NCBI RefSeq assembly: GCF_003026215.1
Contig: NZ_PYOC01000001.1
Location: forward strand, 1,178,001-1,242,000
Source: Photobacterium indicum
GTDB lineage: Bacteria > Pseudomonadota > Gammaproteobacteria > Enterobacterales > Vibrionaceae
DNA length: 64,000 nucleotides
Reading direction: 5' to 3'
Shown here: piece by piece, positions 36,651 to 45,734 of the stretch
How the letters are laid out: each line of letters begins with the position of its first letter
Position numbering within the stretch: the first letter of the stretch is position 1
Made by a program: the position numbers and the translations under genes
The notes under the pieces: generated by a model
The model's input: only the letters and a program-made list of their open reading frames with translations
What the model was told of the DNA's origin: nothing
Database searches by the model: none

Positions 36651-37355
36651 CTAAAATACGTTGGGTTTATCTGTGATGATGTTATTAACACCCCATGCTG
36701 TAAACTTGTCGACTTTCTTTGGATCGTTTAACGTCCAAATCATTAATGTTAACCCTGTTTCTTTGATCGATTTAGCTAGTTTTTCATTCAGTATGCGGTG
36801 ATCAATATGAAGGCTATAAAGATCGAGTGGTTTAATCGTATCTAGCATATTGGATGGTTTGTGTTCTGTAATAAAACCGCGACGCACTTCAGGATACAAG
36901 GTTTGGCAGTGCACTAATGCATTTTTCGAGAAACTGGAAAATAGCAACTTTTCGATCGGAAAATTCAGGTGCTTAACCGTTTCCACTACCTTTTCAACCA
37001 AGGGCTTTACTTCATGTTCGTTATGAATTTTTATTTCAAGATTCATATTTAAATTATGTTCTTGGCAAGCTAAAAGGGCTTCTTCCAGTGTTGGTATCGT
37101 TTCACCTTTGAATTCATTTGAAAACCAGCTTCCTGCATCTAACACTTTTAGTTCAGCAAGCGTTAAGTCACCCACGCGACCTTTACCATTAGTGCAACGT
37201 TTCACTGTTTTATCGTGAATAATGACAGGGATTTTATCCGCACTAAGCTGCGTATCTATTTCGATCCACTTAATACCAGATTCGACTGCCTTTTGAATGC
37301 CTGCAAGCGTATTTTCTGGCGCGAGTGCTGCCGCGCCACGGTGACCTGTAATCAT
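36651..37355 (-). CDS. ugpQ: Glycerophosphodiester phosphodiesterase (cytoplasmic UgpQ type)
   Basis: 234 residues. The GDPD signature ITGHRGAAALAPENTLAGI and IEIDTQLSADKIPVIIHD carries the metal and catalytic residues (HRG...ENT; E-I-D). No signal peptide, matching the cytoplasmic UgpQ group rather than periplasmic GlpQ. It hydrolyses deacylated phospholipids to glycerol 3-phosphate and an alcohol. Glycerophosphoethanolamine would give ethanolamine, so a loose metabolic link to the eut genes is possible, but there is no genetic linkage. Confidence 0.9.
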   Translation of the reverse strand: MITGHRGAAALAPENTLAGIQKAVESGIKWIEIDTQLSADKIPVIIHDKTVKRCTNGKGRVGDLTLAELKVLDAGSWFSNEFKGETIPTLEEALLACQEHNLNMNLEIKIHNEHEVKPLVEKVVETVKHLNFPIEKLLFSSFSKNALVHCQTLYPEVRRGFITEHKPSNMLDTIKPLDLYSLHIDHRILNEKLAKSIKETGLTLMIWTLNDPKKVDKFTAWGVNNIITDKPNVF

Positions 37356-37548
37356 AATGCTATCCAGTAAATGTTCATTTAATATTTATACCTAAGTTAC
37401 ATCAAGATAGCTTGGTATAATAACAATTAAGTCTACTCGCTGTTAACTGCTGCTAATTGTGCTATTAAAGGTGTTAATGATTTTAACTTATTCAGAAAGC
37501 TTGGTGATGTTTTTGCCGAATTTGCTTTAAGTATTAGAGGTGTATGAA

Positions 37549-38340
37549 ATGAATTCGGTACAAAACGAATTAACTCCTGACTGGAGTAATGTGGAATGGG
37601 TATTAACCGACGTTGATGACACACTAACATGGCAAGGTAAATTACCGCCAGAAACCTTGATTGCGTTGGCTGAATTACAGCAAGCCGGTATAAAAGTGGT
37701 AGCTGTTACAGGTGCTTGTGCAGGGTGGTGTGATCATATTGCTCAGCTATGGCCTGTTGATGCAATTTTGGGCGAAAATGGTGCTTTCATTATGGAAAAG
37801 CAGGATGGTTATTTAACTCTCCGTGCCGATCGTACAATGAATGAAATAGAGCAACAGCAAACGAAACTAAAGCAGCAAGTTCTCGCGATTTTAACTGACT
37901 ATCCAGATCTTAATTTAACACTCGATCAGTCATACCGTTTATGCGAAGTCGCGATTGATATAGGGCAGAATCGCCCGCGTGTTGATGATACGATTATTGA
38001 AGAAGTGGTTGCTAAAATTCATGCGTTAGGCGCACATGCAACAGCCAGCTCGATTCATATTAATGCGTGGTATGGCGAGCATTCGAAAAAAGCGACGTCG
38101 TTACAATATTTAGCAGAGAAGGGATTATCAAAATACGAGATACTAAACCTGTCTTGTTATGTGGGTGATTCAATGAATGATCAACTTATGTTTGAGGCAT
38201 TGCCTAAAACAGTTGGGGTTGCCAATATACAACATTATTGGGATAAGCTGAGTCATCACCCTTCTACAGTCATGAGCCAACCTGGTGGTTTTGGTTTTGC
38301 CGAGTTTGCCAAGCAGTTACTTGATATGAAACGTCGTTAA
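37549..38340 (+). CDS. HAD-superfamily hydrolase (IIB type, Cof/SPP-like)
   Basis: 263 residues. The catalytic motif LTDVDDTLTWQGKLPPET has the two aspartates (DVDDT); motif II is AVTGACAGW; motif IV is CYVGDSMNDQLMFEAL. The C2 cap and length match HAD-IIB sugar phosphatases. The ATG at 37549 with GAGGT at eight bases is chosen over the GTG at 37540. Confidence 0.85.
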   Translation: MNSVQNELTPDWSNVEWVLTDVDDTLTWQGKLPPETLIALAELQQAGIKVVAVTGACAGWCDHIAQLWPVDAILGENGAFIMEKQDGYLTLRADRTMNEIEQQQTKLKQQVLAILTDYPDLNLTLDQSYRLCEVAIDIGQNRPRVDDTIIEEVVAKIHALGAHATASSIHINAWYGEHSKKATSLQYLAEKGLSKYEILNLSCYVGDSMNDQLMFEALPKTVGVANIQHYWDKLSHHPSTVMSQPGGFGFAEFAKQLLDMKRR

Positions 38341-38370
38341 CCGACAATCGCGCAAATTGTACGAACTATA

Positions 38371-38403
38371 AACGGATAGAAAAATACGCTATCCGTTTTA
38401 TTG
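38371..38403 (+). terminator. Terminator after the HAD hydrolase
   Basis: AACGGATAG / CTATCCGTT stem, then TTATTG. A weak T tail but good stem and position. Confidence 0.65.
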
Positions 38404-38590
38404 CTCTTTGTTATTTAAGTGACCGCTAGCGCTGTATTTCTATGCCAATAGGCTTTGTATATGAAGGCAGATTCCATTAGTATTCCCTTCTTGTTAGCGA
38501 GTTAGATGTTGAATTGTCAGTCTAGCTTTTATTGTCTATTGAGCTCATTTCAATGGCAGCTACGCTTATCTTTGAAACAAGGAACCTTGA

Positions 38591-39169
38591 ATGAAACTCT
38601 CTGTGCTTGAACAACCCCTTTATGACCACCTTTACCGTGACATTCATGAGTTTCGCAGTACTTTCGATTTAGATATTGAATCGCCAGAAACAATGAACGA
38701 CAAAAGCGATACCTTGCACACATCATTGGCCGTTGAAGAGCTAACTGAATTAGCAGAAGCTGATTCATTGGTTGAGCAAGCAGATGCGATTGTTGATTCA
38801 ATCTATGTATTAATGGGGCGTTTAGTTCATCTTGGCGAAAAGAAAGTAGAAGACAATATTGGTATTAGCTACCTTATTGATTTACTTCTTCAAGTTGCAG
38901 AACGTTTAGAGATCGATTTTGTCGCATGTTGGGATGAAGTGCATTCAAGCAACATGAGCAAAGTGTGCCGGAATGAATCTGAATTTACAGATACTCAAAA
39001 ACATTACGCGACGCAAGGTGTAGAGATTACGGGCAGCCAGAAAGGCGCATACATCATTGCTAAATGTGCAAAAGACATTGATTTAAATGGTAAAATCATT
39101 CGTCAGGGTAAAGTGTTAAAATCTGTTTACTATCGCCCAGCGGATCTCGTTAAGTTAGTTGTTCGTTAA
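38591..39169 (+). CDS. MazG/HisE-like (NTP pyrophosphohydrolase fold) protein
   Basis: 192 residues. The region LAVEELTELAEADSLVEQAD followed by DAIVDSIYVLMGRL has the Glu/Asp pattern of all-alpha NTP pyrophosphatases (EExxE...ExxD). After a middle stretch (NIGISYLIDLLLQVAE) the C-terminal half, with NMSKVC and a small beta part (KGKVLKSVYYRPADL), has no name. Often annotated as phosphoribosyl-ATP pyrophosphohydrolase-like; it is not in a his operon, so a house-cleaning role is more likely. Confidence 0.7.
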   Translation: MKLSVLEQPLYDHLYRDIHEFRSTFDLDIESPETMNDKSDTLHTSLAVEELTELAEADSLVEQADAIVDSIYVLMGRLVHLGEKKVEDNIGISYLIDLLLQVAERLEIDFVACWDEVHSSNMSKVCRNESEFTDTQKHYATQGVEITGSQKGAYIIAKCAKDIDLNGKIIRQGKVLKSVYYRPADLVKLVVR

Positions 39170-39196
39170 TTCAACGATTAAATAACGCTGCTATTT

Positions 39197-39243
39197 CCTT
39201 CTACTTACTCATTTTGATGATAAGTAGAAGGCGTTTCTCTTTT
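39197..39243 (+). terminator. Rho-independent terminator
   Basis: CCTTCTACTTA / TAAGTAGAAGG perfect 11-bp stem, then CGTTTCTCTTTT. Ends the MazG-like gene. Confidence 0.8.
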
Positions 39244-39311
39244 ATTTCTTCTTTAGGTATTTCTTCAAACCCCGTAAACTACCCAGCTAATTCTTCCCCA
39301 GTAATAAAACC

Positions 39312-40661
39312 ATGTATTCACAAACGGTATCATCAGCGCCAATCTCTCAGTCTGAACTTGCTCGTCAGCTATTTAAAATGACATGGCCAATGCTATTTGG
39401 CGTACTTTCGTTGTTGAGTTTTCAGCTTGTTGATAGTGCGTTTATCGGTCAGCTCGGTGTACTACCTCTTGCAGCTCAAGGTTTTACCTTACCGATGCAA
39501 ATGGTGATTATTGGTCTTCAAGTCGGTTTAGGTATTGCAACAACTTCACTGATTTCTCGGGTGTTAGGAGCCAATGAACCAGAACGAGCCAAACAACTAG
39601 GTGGGTTAGTTGTGATAACGGGTGGTATTGGTGTATTTGCCATTTGCTGGCTTATTTGGTTACTTCGTGGTCCAGTATTAAGCCTGCTTGATGCCCCTTT
39701 GAATGTTTACCCTGTTATTGATGCTTATTGGCCAGTATGGCTAGGCAGCTCTTGGACTGGGGCGATGCTTTATTTTGCTTACAGCCTGTGCCGTGCTAAT
39801 GGCAATACCATGCTACCTGGCATAATGATGGTGGTAACCAGTATTTTGAATATGCTGCTGGATCCTCTGTTTATATTCACCTTTGATATGGGTTTAGTGG
39901 GGGCTGCATGGGCTACGATTGTTGCATTTGGTATTGGAATGCTAGCCGTTTTCCCCTTAGTCATTAAACGCCATTGGATGAGCTTTCAATTTGAAGGGCT
40001 CGATATTCCCGCATCAATAAAAGAGCTGGGTAATATAATGGCACCTGCAATGTTAAGTCAGCTATTACCACCACTGTCTTCGATGTTTGCGACGAAATTA
40101 GTCGCCAGCTTTGGTGCGGCAACGGTTGCCGCATGGGCTCTAGGCTCGCGGTTAGAGTTCTTTTCCATTGTTGTGGTGTTAGCTCTCACTATGTCGATGC
40201 CCCCAATGGTCGGTCGAATGCTCGGCGAAAAAGACATTCATCGAATTAAAGCGTTGGTTAACATTAGTATTAAGTTTCTATTGGGCTGGCAGTTGGCCGT
40301 TGCAGCGGTATTGTTTATTGCTTCACCTTATTTAGCAGAGCTGCTTACAAGTGAGGAATCAGTGAGAAGTGTGTTGCTCATACATCTGACTTGGGTGCCT
40401 ATCAGCTTAGGCTCATTGGGTATTTGTATGTTGATGGTATCGATTTGTAATGCACTTGCATTGCCAATGCGTGCTTTATTGATATCAGGTTTACGCCTAT
40501 TTGTTTGTTTCTTACCCTTACTGTGGCTTGGAACGCAATTGTTGGGGCTTAATGGCTTATTCATCGGTGCTATGGTGGGCAACTTTGCTGCTGGCATTAT
40601 GGCATGGGTTCTTTACCAACAAGGTATTAATGTCGCTATACGTAAGTACTGTACAGAATAA
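39312..40661 (+). CDS. MATE-family efflux transporter
   Basis: 449 residues with 12 predicted membrane segments and the two-fold MATE repeat (WPMLFGVLSLLSFQLVDSAF in the first half, then NIMAPAMLSQLLPPLSSMFA in the second). Closest in layout to the DinF/NorM-type bacterial branch; expels drugs or toxic cations using Na+ or H+. Substrate not known. Confidence 0.88.
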   Translation: MYSQTVSSAPISQSELARQLFKMTWPMLFGVLSLLSFQLVDSAFIGQLGVLPLAAQGFTLPMQMVIIGLQVGLGIATTSLISRVLGANEPERAKQLGGLVVITGGIGVFAICWLIWLLRGPVLSLLDAPLNVYPVIDAYWPVWLGSSWTGAMLYFAYSLCRANGNTMLPGIMMVVTSILNMLLDPLFIFTFDMGLVGAAWATIVAFGIGMLAVFPLVIKRHWMSFQFEGLDIPASIKELGNIMAPAMLSQLLPPLSSMFATKLVASFGAATVAAWALGSRLEFFSIVVVLALTMSMPPMVGRMLGEKDIHRIKALVNISIKFLLGWQLAVAAVLFIASPYLAELLTSEESVRSVLLIHLTWVPISLGSLGICMLMVSICNALALPMRALLISGLRLFVCFLPLLWLGTQLLGLNGLFIGAMVGNFAAGIMAWVLYQQGINVAIRKYCTE

Positions 40662-40763
40662 TGTTTGAAGATTATTAATTAGAGAACCGATGAGTTTTTT
40701 ACTGTTGAGCTGCTAGTATGTGCTTAAAATAAATAACAAAATGACAAGAAAAAGGATTAGCTA

Positions 40764-41579
40764 ATGAATACGTTCACTATTGACACCCAAACCATGCATT
40801 ATGTGGATATAGGTGAAGGTCCTGTTCTGGTTTTAGGTCATAGTTATTTGTGGGATAACGAAATGTGGGCACCTCAGTTAGAGGTATTGAGCCTGCATTA
40901 TCGTTGCATTGTTCCAGATCTATGGAGCCATGGTCGCTCAGATGCAGCACCACAAAAAACACAAAACTTACAAGATTATGCCCGCGATGTGTTAAGTTTA
41001 CTTGATCACCTTCAGATTGATTCATTTTCAATTATAGGCTTGTCTGTTGGCGGTATGTGGGGGGCAGAATTAGCGCTTATTGCACCAGAGCGTACCAAGT
41101 CATTAGTATTAATGGATACTTTTATTGGTTTTGAGCCAGAAGTGATGCATGCGAAATATTTCGCTATGTTAGATACTATTGCTCAGGTTCAACATGTTCC
41201 AGAACCAATGATCGATGTAATTACGCCAATGTTTTTTGCACGTAATGCTGAACAAGCAAATCCAGCGCTGGTGGCAAAATTCCGTGAGCACTTATCATCA
41301 ATCAAAGGTCAACAGGCTGTTGATGTAACCAATATTGGTCGTATGGTGTTTGGCCGTCGTGATACGTTTGATGATGTTGAGCAATTAACCTTACCAACGC
41401 TTGTTGTGGTTGGTGTACAAGATATGCCACGTCCTCCACTAGAAGCTCAGCTTATGCATGATGCGATTGATGGCAGCCAGTTCTTTGTTGTACAAGATGC
41501 GGGGCATATTTGTAACTTAGAACAGCCAGCTGTTGTTACTGAGAAGCTATTAAGCTTTATGAATGATGTGCATGCCTAG
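40764..41579 (+). CDS. Alpha/beta-fold hydrolase
   Basis: 271 residues. Nucleophile elbow GLSVGGMWG (Ser), a late DAGHICNLEQPAVV (catalytic His) and VVVGVQDMP (Asp turn) define an alpha/beta hydrolase of the peroxidase/esterase/BphD type; oxyanion region GHSYLWDNEMWAPQ. Substrate unknown. AAAAGGA precedes the ATG. A strong terminator follows. Confidence 0.82.
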   Translation: MNTFTIDTQTMHYVDIGEGPVLVLGHSYLWDNEMWAPQLEVLSLHYRCIVPDLWSHGRSDAAPQKTQNLQDYARDVLSLLDHLQIDSFSIIGLSVGGMWGAELALIAPERTKSLVLMDTFIGFEPEVMHAKYFAMLDTIAQVQHVPEPMIDVITPMFFARNAEQANPALVAKFREHLSSIKGQQAVDVTNIGRMVFGRRDTFDDVEQLTLPTLVVVGVQDMPRPPLEAQLMHDAIDGSQFFVVQDAGHICNLEQPAVVTEKLLSFMNDVHA

Positions 41580-41620
41580 TTTTCTGTAAACGTCTAAAGC
41601 ACATATAAGAGATAAGCAAG

Positions 41621-41651
41621 CGCAGCGACTAGTTATCGCTGCGTTTTTATT
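41621..41651 (+). terminator. Rho-independent terminator
   Basis: CGCAGCGA / TCGCTGCG stem with a seven-base loop, then TTTTTAT. Ends the hydrolase transcript. Confidence 0.9.
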
Positions 41652-41680
41652 CTGGTTATGCTGATTGGGTGTGATTAGGC

Positions 41681-42051
41681 TTATTTCGAATCAGAAAGCG
41701 GGATAAAGAAGGCAAAGACCCACGCTGGACCAATTAATAAAAATTGTAAATCTTCGAAAAACGACGGTTTTTTCCCTTCAATTTTGTGCCCAATAAACTG
41801 TAAAATCCACAAAGCAATAAATAGGCCTAAGCTAAGGCTTAATATATTGATGTTCAGCTGGAAAAGTATCTCTATACCGATCACACAAGCAAGAGTAAAC
41901 AAAGACATGATGGTAAATACTTTCCGTGATAATCCGTAGTAGAAGAAAAGAACAGGCATCAGTATTAACCATAGCCACTCAAGGTCTACGCCAGAAAACC
42001 GGAATGACGGTAAGCACCATATTCAGTGAACCATTGTTCAAGTGTTTTCAT
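41681..42051 (-). pseudogene. Mpo1-like (DUF962/YGL010w) protein, disrupted
   Basis: A start at 42051 gives MKTLEQWFTEYGAYRHS and then a stop after about 21 codons. The typical family N-terminus (LEQWFTEYG) is clear. A second frame begins in the region GVDLEWLWLILMPVLFFYYG and continues through LQFIGHKIEGKKPSFFEDLQ to the stop at 41681. The block in between, which in the family carries a His-x-Asn and His-containing first membrane helix, is missing. So an internal deletion with a frameshift has removed the metal site and split the gene. The 92-residue 3' frame alone would lack the catalytic half. Confidence 0.75.
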
Positions 42052-42171
42052 TCATTCCCTATTTAGCAAGCTATTCGCATATAACGAGATTATATACCCA
42101 AGTTATCGAAAGGTGGATGTTTCTGGTTAGTGGTCTTTAATTAGAGGAAGGCTTTTTCTGGGAGAGCGACA

Positions 42172-42672
42172 ATGATACGGGCATTATTTATCACCTTACT
42201 GTTTTTACTACCTTTTACAACGCAAGCGACAACAAGCAGTACTAAGGCTCAAATTGAAAAATGTGAAACGAAATACAAATCAGATACAAAAAAGAAAACT
42301 GATTGTATTAATAGCGTAAAGAAAAAAGCGAAAGAGACCGCAAAAAAAGACGATGTAACCAAACACAAAACGGCTAATAATGATTCAAGGCAAAACACCA
42401 GTACCAAGATGCACGGTAATACTGAAAGCCGCCAATTAGAAGATGCACAGAAAAAAAGTGCAGTAACCAAAAACTTAAAAGCCGTTAATGTTAATTCGGC
42501 ATCTGCGAAAGATCTGGCAGCTTCACTACCCGGCATTGGAGATGCGAAAGCTAAAGCAATTGTTGATTATCGTAAAAATAATGGGAAGTTTAAATCAGCA
42601 AGTGATTTAGCTAAAGTACCTGGGTTAGGTGATAAAAGCGTGGGTAATATGAAGAAATATCTGAAGTACTAA
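42172..42672 (+). CDS. ComEA-like secreted helix-hairpin-helix DNA-binding protein
   Basis: 166 residues. Signal peptide (MIRALFITLLFLLPFTTQA), then a Lys/Thr-rich low-complexity region with two cysteines (IEKCETKY, KTDCINS), then a ComEA-type HhH2 domain (KAVNVNSASAKDLAASLPGI, GDAKAKAIVDYRKNNGKF, DLAKVPGLGDK). The HhH domain binds DNA in natural transformation of Vibrio. This one is longer than ComEA by a ~75-residue charged linker; another periplasmic DNA-binding role is possible. Confidence 0.8.
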   Translation: MIRALFITLLFLLPFTTQATTSSTKAQIEKCETKYKSDTKKKTDCINSVKKKAKETAKKDDVTKHKTANNDSRQNTSTKMHGNTESRQLEDAQKKSAVTKNLKAVNVNSASAKDLAASLPGIGDAKAKAIVDYRKNNGKFKSASDLAKVPGLGDKSVGNMKKYLKY

Positions 42673-42692
42673 TACTTGGGTATAGTAGTTTA

Positions 42693-42738
42693 GAATGAAA
42701 AACGCATCAGATTATAAGTAACCTAATGCGTTTCATTC
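42693..42738. terminator. Hairpin between convergent genes
   Basis: GAATGAAAAACGCAT pairs with ATGCGTTTCATTC (one unpaired A run), giving a long AT-rich stem between the ComEA-like and YgiW-like genes; A/T-rich arms suit bidirectional termination. Confidence 0.6.
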
Positions 42739-42812
42739 AATTAGCTAAGCGGAGCCGTGTTGGGTGCATACGATATTACGTGGCTACCTTTAATTTTCTT
42801 GTATACGTGTTT

Positions 42813-43205
42813 TTATAATACTTGCACACGGTCTACTTCGATTTCAGGGGTATTTCCACCTTCGTATTCACCAAACAATCGTACTTTTGTCGTTGCATCA
42901 ATTACTTGTGGTAAATGAATATCATCATCTAGTTCAACTTGAATTTCTTTCGTGCCATCACTGAAAATGAATGTATCGGCATTGATTTGCTTAATCAACT
43001 TACCTTCAACAACTGCATTTCGCTCTGTAAACATGCTTGTGCTGTCGAGTAGTTCGGCAACTGTTACCGTATCAATCGGGCCTGAGTAAGAAATAACAGC
43101 GCCTTTCTGTTCATTATGATCGCCTGCAAAAGCGAGTGTTGGAACTAAGATCATTGCAGATGCGATTGCGATAACAGTATTTTTTACAGAAATTAATTTA
43201 GTCAT
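42813..43205 (-). CDS. YgiW/YdeI-family stress-tolerance OB-fold periplasmic protein
   Basis: About 130 residues from the ATG at 43205 (preceded by AAGGAGA). A signal peptide (LISVKNTVIAIASAMILVP, cleavage near LAFAG) and a BOF domain (GPIDTVTVAELLDS, EGKLIKQINADTFIFSDGTK, IQVELDDD, VRLFGEYEGG). Family members aid resistance to peroxide, cationic peptides and metals. Confidence 0.88.
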   Translation of the reverse strand: MTKLISVKNTVIAIASAMILVPTLAFAGDHNEQKGAVISYSGPIDTVTVAELLDSTSMFTERNAVVEGKLIKQINADTFIFSDGTKEIQVELDDDIHLPQVIDATTKVRLFGEYEGGNTPEIEVDRVQVL

Positions 43206-43300
43206 GAGTTCGTCTCCTTGTTTTGATGTTGCTATTAAACAACACTTCAACTGAACCATTCGTGAGGCGGTTATTCAGATTTCGTTCATATACTCATTAT

Positions 43301-44143
43301 TTAGATATTATTTGCTAATGGGTAGGTGAAAAATAATAAATGCACCATGTTAAAACCAAAGTGAATAGCAATCGCGTAACTTAACTTTCCTGACCAGTAA
43401 TAGGTCAAACCATAAAGAAGACTGGCTAAACTCGCGACAACAATGAATAGTGGGCCACCTGCGAAATGTGCAGCACCAAATAAGAGGCTTGCGATGCCAA
43501 TACCAACAAGAGGATTGAAACGTTGAGTCAGTAATCGCTGAATGTAGCCACGAAAGAGTGCTTCTTCTGCAACACAAGTGAATAGCAGGTTGTTTAATGC
43601 AAATACCCACCACCAACTAGGCACTGATAATTCAGGTTTTACTAAACTTAATACGAGTGGAACCACTGGCAACAAAATGAAGCTAATAGCTAATATCGAT
43701 ATTTGTTTTGAAGAAAGTATGTTTCGTTTTCCCAACATAGTTGGTACTAACAGTAATAAACCAAAGAAGATCATTGGTTTATCTAAGTTTAAATAAAGCG
43801 TAAATGGAATACTTTCGGGGCCTGTAATCACCTTATCAAGTACTAATAGGTTGTTGAAGCCAGGTATAAGATGTAATACCAAGGCTAGACACCACATAAC
43901 AACCAAGCAGTGGCATGCTACTTTCCATTTTCCCTTAGCTTCTTTTGCTAGTGCAGAAACTATTAAACCAGCGCTAATGGCTAATACACCCACGAAATTT
44001 ACGTTATTGAAATATAAGGCACTGGCAAAAGTGATAACAAGAAGGTGTAGCCAGTATCGAGGTTGAATAAACGCAGTAATAACCGTTGCTCCAAGCAGCA
44101 ACCAAGTTATAGCTTCTGGTAATAAGTTGTTGGGAAAAGTCAT
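43301..44143 (-). CDS. CPBP-family intramembrane metalloprotease (CAAX/Abi type)
   Basis: 280 residues, about eight membrane spans. Motif 1 EEALFRGYIQRLL has the paired Glu and Arg; motif 2 FGAAHFAGG and motif 3 AIAIHFGFNMVHL carry the metal-binding His. Members include Rce1-like and bacteriocin-immunity proteases. The target here is unknown. Confidence 0.85.
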   Translation of the reverse strand: MTFPNNLLPEAITWLLLGATVITAFIQPRYWLHLLVITFASALYFNNVNFVGVLAISAGLIVSALAKEAKGKWKVACHCLVVMWCLALVLHLIPGFNNLLVLDKVITGPESIPFTLYLNLDKPMIFFGLLLLVPTMLGKRNILSSKQISILAISFILLPVVPLVLSLVKPELSVPSWWWVFALNNLLFTCVAEEALFRGYIQRLLTQRFNPLVGIGIASLLFGAAHFAGGPLFIVVASLASLLYGLTYYWSGKLSYAIAIHFGFNMVHLLFFTYPLANNI

Positions 44144-44358
44144 AGTTAATCAATGTGTTAGTGTAAGAATACAAATGATAACAATTTTATGTCTGATGTG
44201 AAGCGTTTAGTGCCGATAAACCGTTGAATTGTTTGAATCAAAATCTCCGCTTTAGAAAAATAGGGTCATTTAATAACGAGGTTCGCTGCTAACAGAGCAT
44301 ACATTTTTGAGCTAAACAGATAATATATTGATGCGTTTAGCAATGAGACAATATACCA

Positions 44359-44937
44359 GTGAGTATTCAAGATAATTTTCAAGGAATAGAACTTATATTA
44401 GGTGGTGCTAGGTCGGGCAAAAGTAGCCTTGCTGAGGCTCTTGCGGAATCATCAGGCCTCACTGTTACTTATGTTGCGACAGCAACTGCGGGTGATGATG
44501 AAATGACGGCTCGAATTGAACAGCATAAAGAGCAGCGCCCTCACCAATGGCCAGTAATAGAAGAGCCATTATATTTGGCTGAGGTTATTCGTACCCACAG
44601 TAAAAAGGGCACATGTTTATTAATCGATTGTTTAACACTCTGGTTAACGAATTGCCTATTTGGCACTGTTGAACAATCTGAGCATAACGATCACCATAAG
44701 AACGCTGGCTGGTCTGATCGAAAGGAAGGCTTTTTAAAGGCACTGATTGAAGCTGAAGGGCGTGTTATTCTGGTCAGTAATGAAGTAGGACAAGGCATAG
44801 TGCCGCTTGGTGAAGTATCAAGGCGCTTTGTCGATGAGAGTGGTTGGTTACATCAAGCCATCGCAAAACAAGTTGATCGTGTTGTATTTGTGACTGCTGG
44901 TTTACCTCAAGTGTTGAAAGGTCCTGCGTTAAATTAG
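44359..44937 (+). CDS. cobU: CobU, adenosylcobinamide kinase / adenosylcobinamide-phosphate guanylyltransferase
   Basis: 192 residues from a GTG at 44359. Kinase P-loop LILGGARSGKSSLAEALAES; further CobU blocks DCLTLWLTN, VSNEVGQGIVPLGEVSRRFV and DRVVFVTAGLP. Acts in cobalamin nucleotide-loop assembly and cobinamide salvage. No cobalamin riboswitch was seen upstream. cobC and a cobQ fragment follow, so this is a small cobalamin gene block. Cobalamin is the cofactor for the eut system in the same window. Confidence 0.93.
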   Translation: MSIQDNFQGIELILGGARSGKSSLAEALAESSGLTVTYVATATAGDDEMTARIEQHKEQRPHQWPVIEEPLYLAEVIRTHSKKGTCLLIDCLTLWLTNCLFGTVEQSEHNDHHKNAGWSDRKEGFLKALIEAEGRVILVSNEVGQGIVPLGEVSRRFVDESGWLHQAIAKQVDRVVFVTAGLPQVLKGPALN

Positions 44938-45008
44938 CTTTCTAGTATTCACAGAGTTTGTGCAGGAATAAGTGCGATGTAGTTATAGTCGTTAAGGAGA
45001 TGTAGAAG

Positions 45009-45629
45009 ATGACAACACAGCAAACACGGATTGATATATTACGTCATGGGTTGCCAGAAGGAGATGGCTGCCTAAGAGGGCATACAGATTTTCCAATTAC
45101 CTCGACAGGTTTAAGTCAAATGGCGACGGCAATCGCTGATCTTGATAGTGTAGATGTGGTCGTTACTTCTTCGTTGCAACGGTGTAGTAATTTTGCTCAA
45201 TTAACGGCCAATCAGCACTCTGTTCCTCTTCATCAGCTCGATTGCTGGAAAGAAATGGATTTTGGTGACTGGGACGGACAATTACAGAAAACGTTATGGC
45301 AAGAACATAAGGAAGTCTTAACTCGCTATTGGCAAAACCCTTGGTTAGAAACCCCACACGGTGGTGAAGCATTAGTGGATTTTGACAAACGGATTCATCA
45401 AGCTTGGTTAGATTTAGTTGAACAGCACAAAGGTAAAAAAATACTGCTGGTATCGCATTCAGGTGTAATGCGACAGCTGATGCGTATTTTATTAGAAATG
45501 CCAGAGAATGCGAGTTATCTACACCGAATACAATTGCCTTATGCTGCACGTTACCGTGTCACTATTTTTCATGATGAACAAGGAAAAGATTGGCCTCAGA
45601 TCCAATGGCCAACACAGCAGCAATTTTAG
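45009..45629 (+). CDS. cobC: CobC, alpha-ribazole-5'-phosphate phosphatase (histidine phosphatase)
   Basis: 206 residues. Phosphohistidine motif ILRHGLPEGDGCLRGHTDFP with RHG, the later GDWDG, ETPHGGEALVDF and the second His motif LLVSHSGVMRQLM. The family removes the phosphate from alpha-ribazole-5'-phosphate or from the adenosylcobalamin phosphate in B12 assembly. Adjacent to cobU and the cobQ fragment. Confidence 0.9.
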   Translation: MTTQQTRIDILRHGLPEGDGCLRGHTDFPITSTGLSQMATAIADLDSVDVVVTSSLQRCSNFAQLTANQHSVPLHQLDCWKEMDFGDWDGQLQKTLWQEHKEVLTRYWQNPWLETPHGGEALVDFDKRIHQAWLDLVEQHKGKKILLVSHSGVMRQLMRILLEMPENASYLHRIQLPYAARYRVTIFHDEQGKDWPQIQWPTQQQF

Positions 45630-45734
45630 ATTTTCAGTATTGTGTACCCATTTACTACTCGTATTAACGAGCGCTTTCATTATATATGCTGAAAATAAAC
45701 CTTAAATATTAAACGAATACATAATGAGAAACAG

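Noticed and set aside
36651-37355. ugpQ as a functional part of the eut system
   Set aside because: Release of ethanolamine from glycerophosphoethanolamine is plausible chemically, but the gene is 13 kb away and has no shared signals.
44144-44358. Cobalamin riboswitch upstream of cobU
   Set aside because: None of the conserved B12-box elements could be recognised; the region is short and AT-rich.
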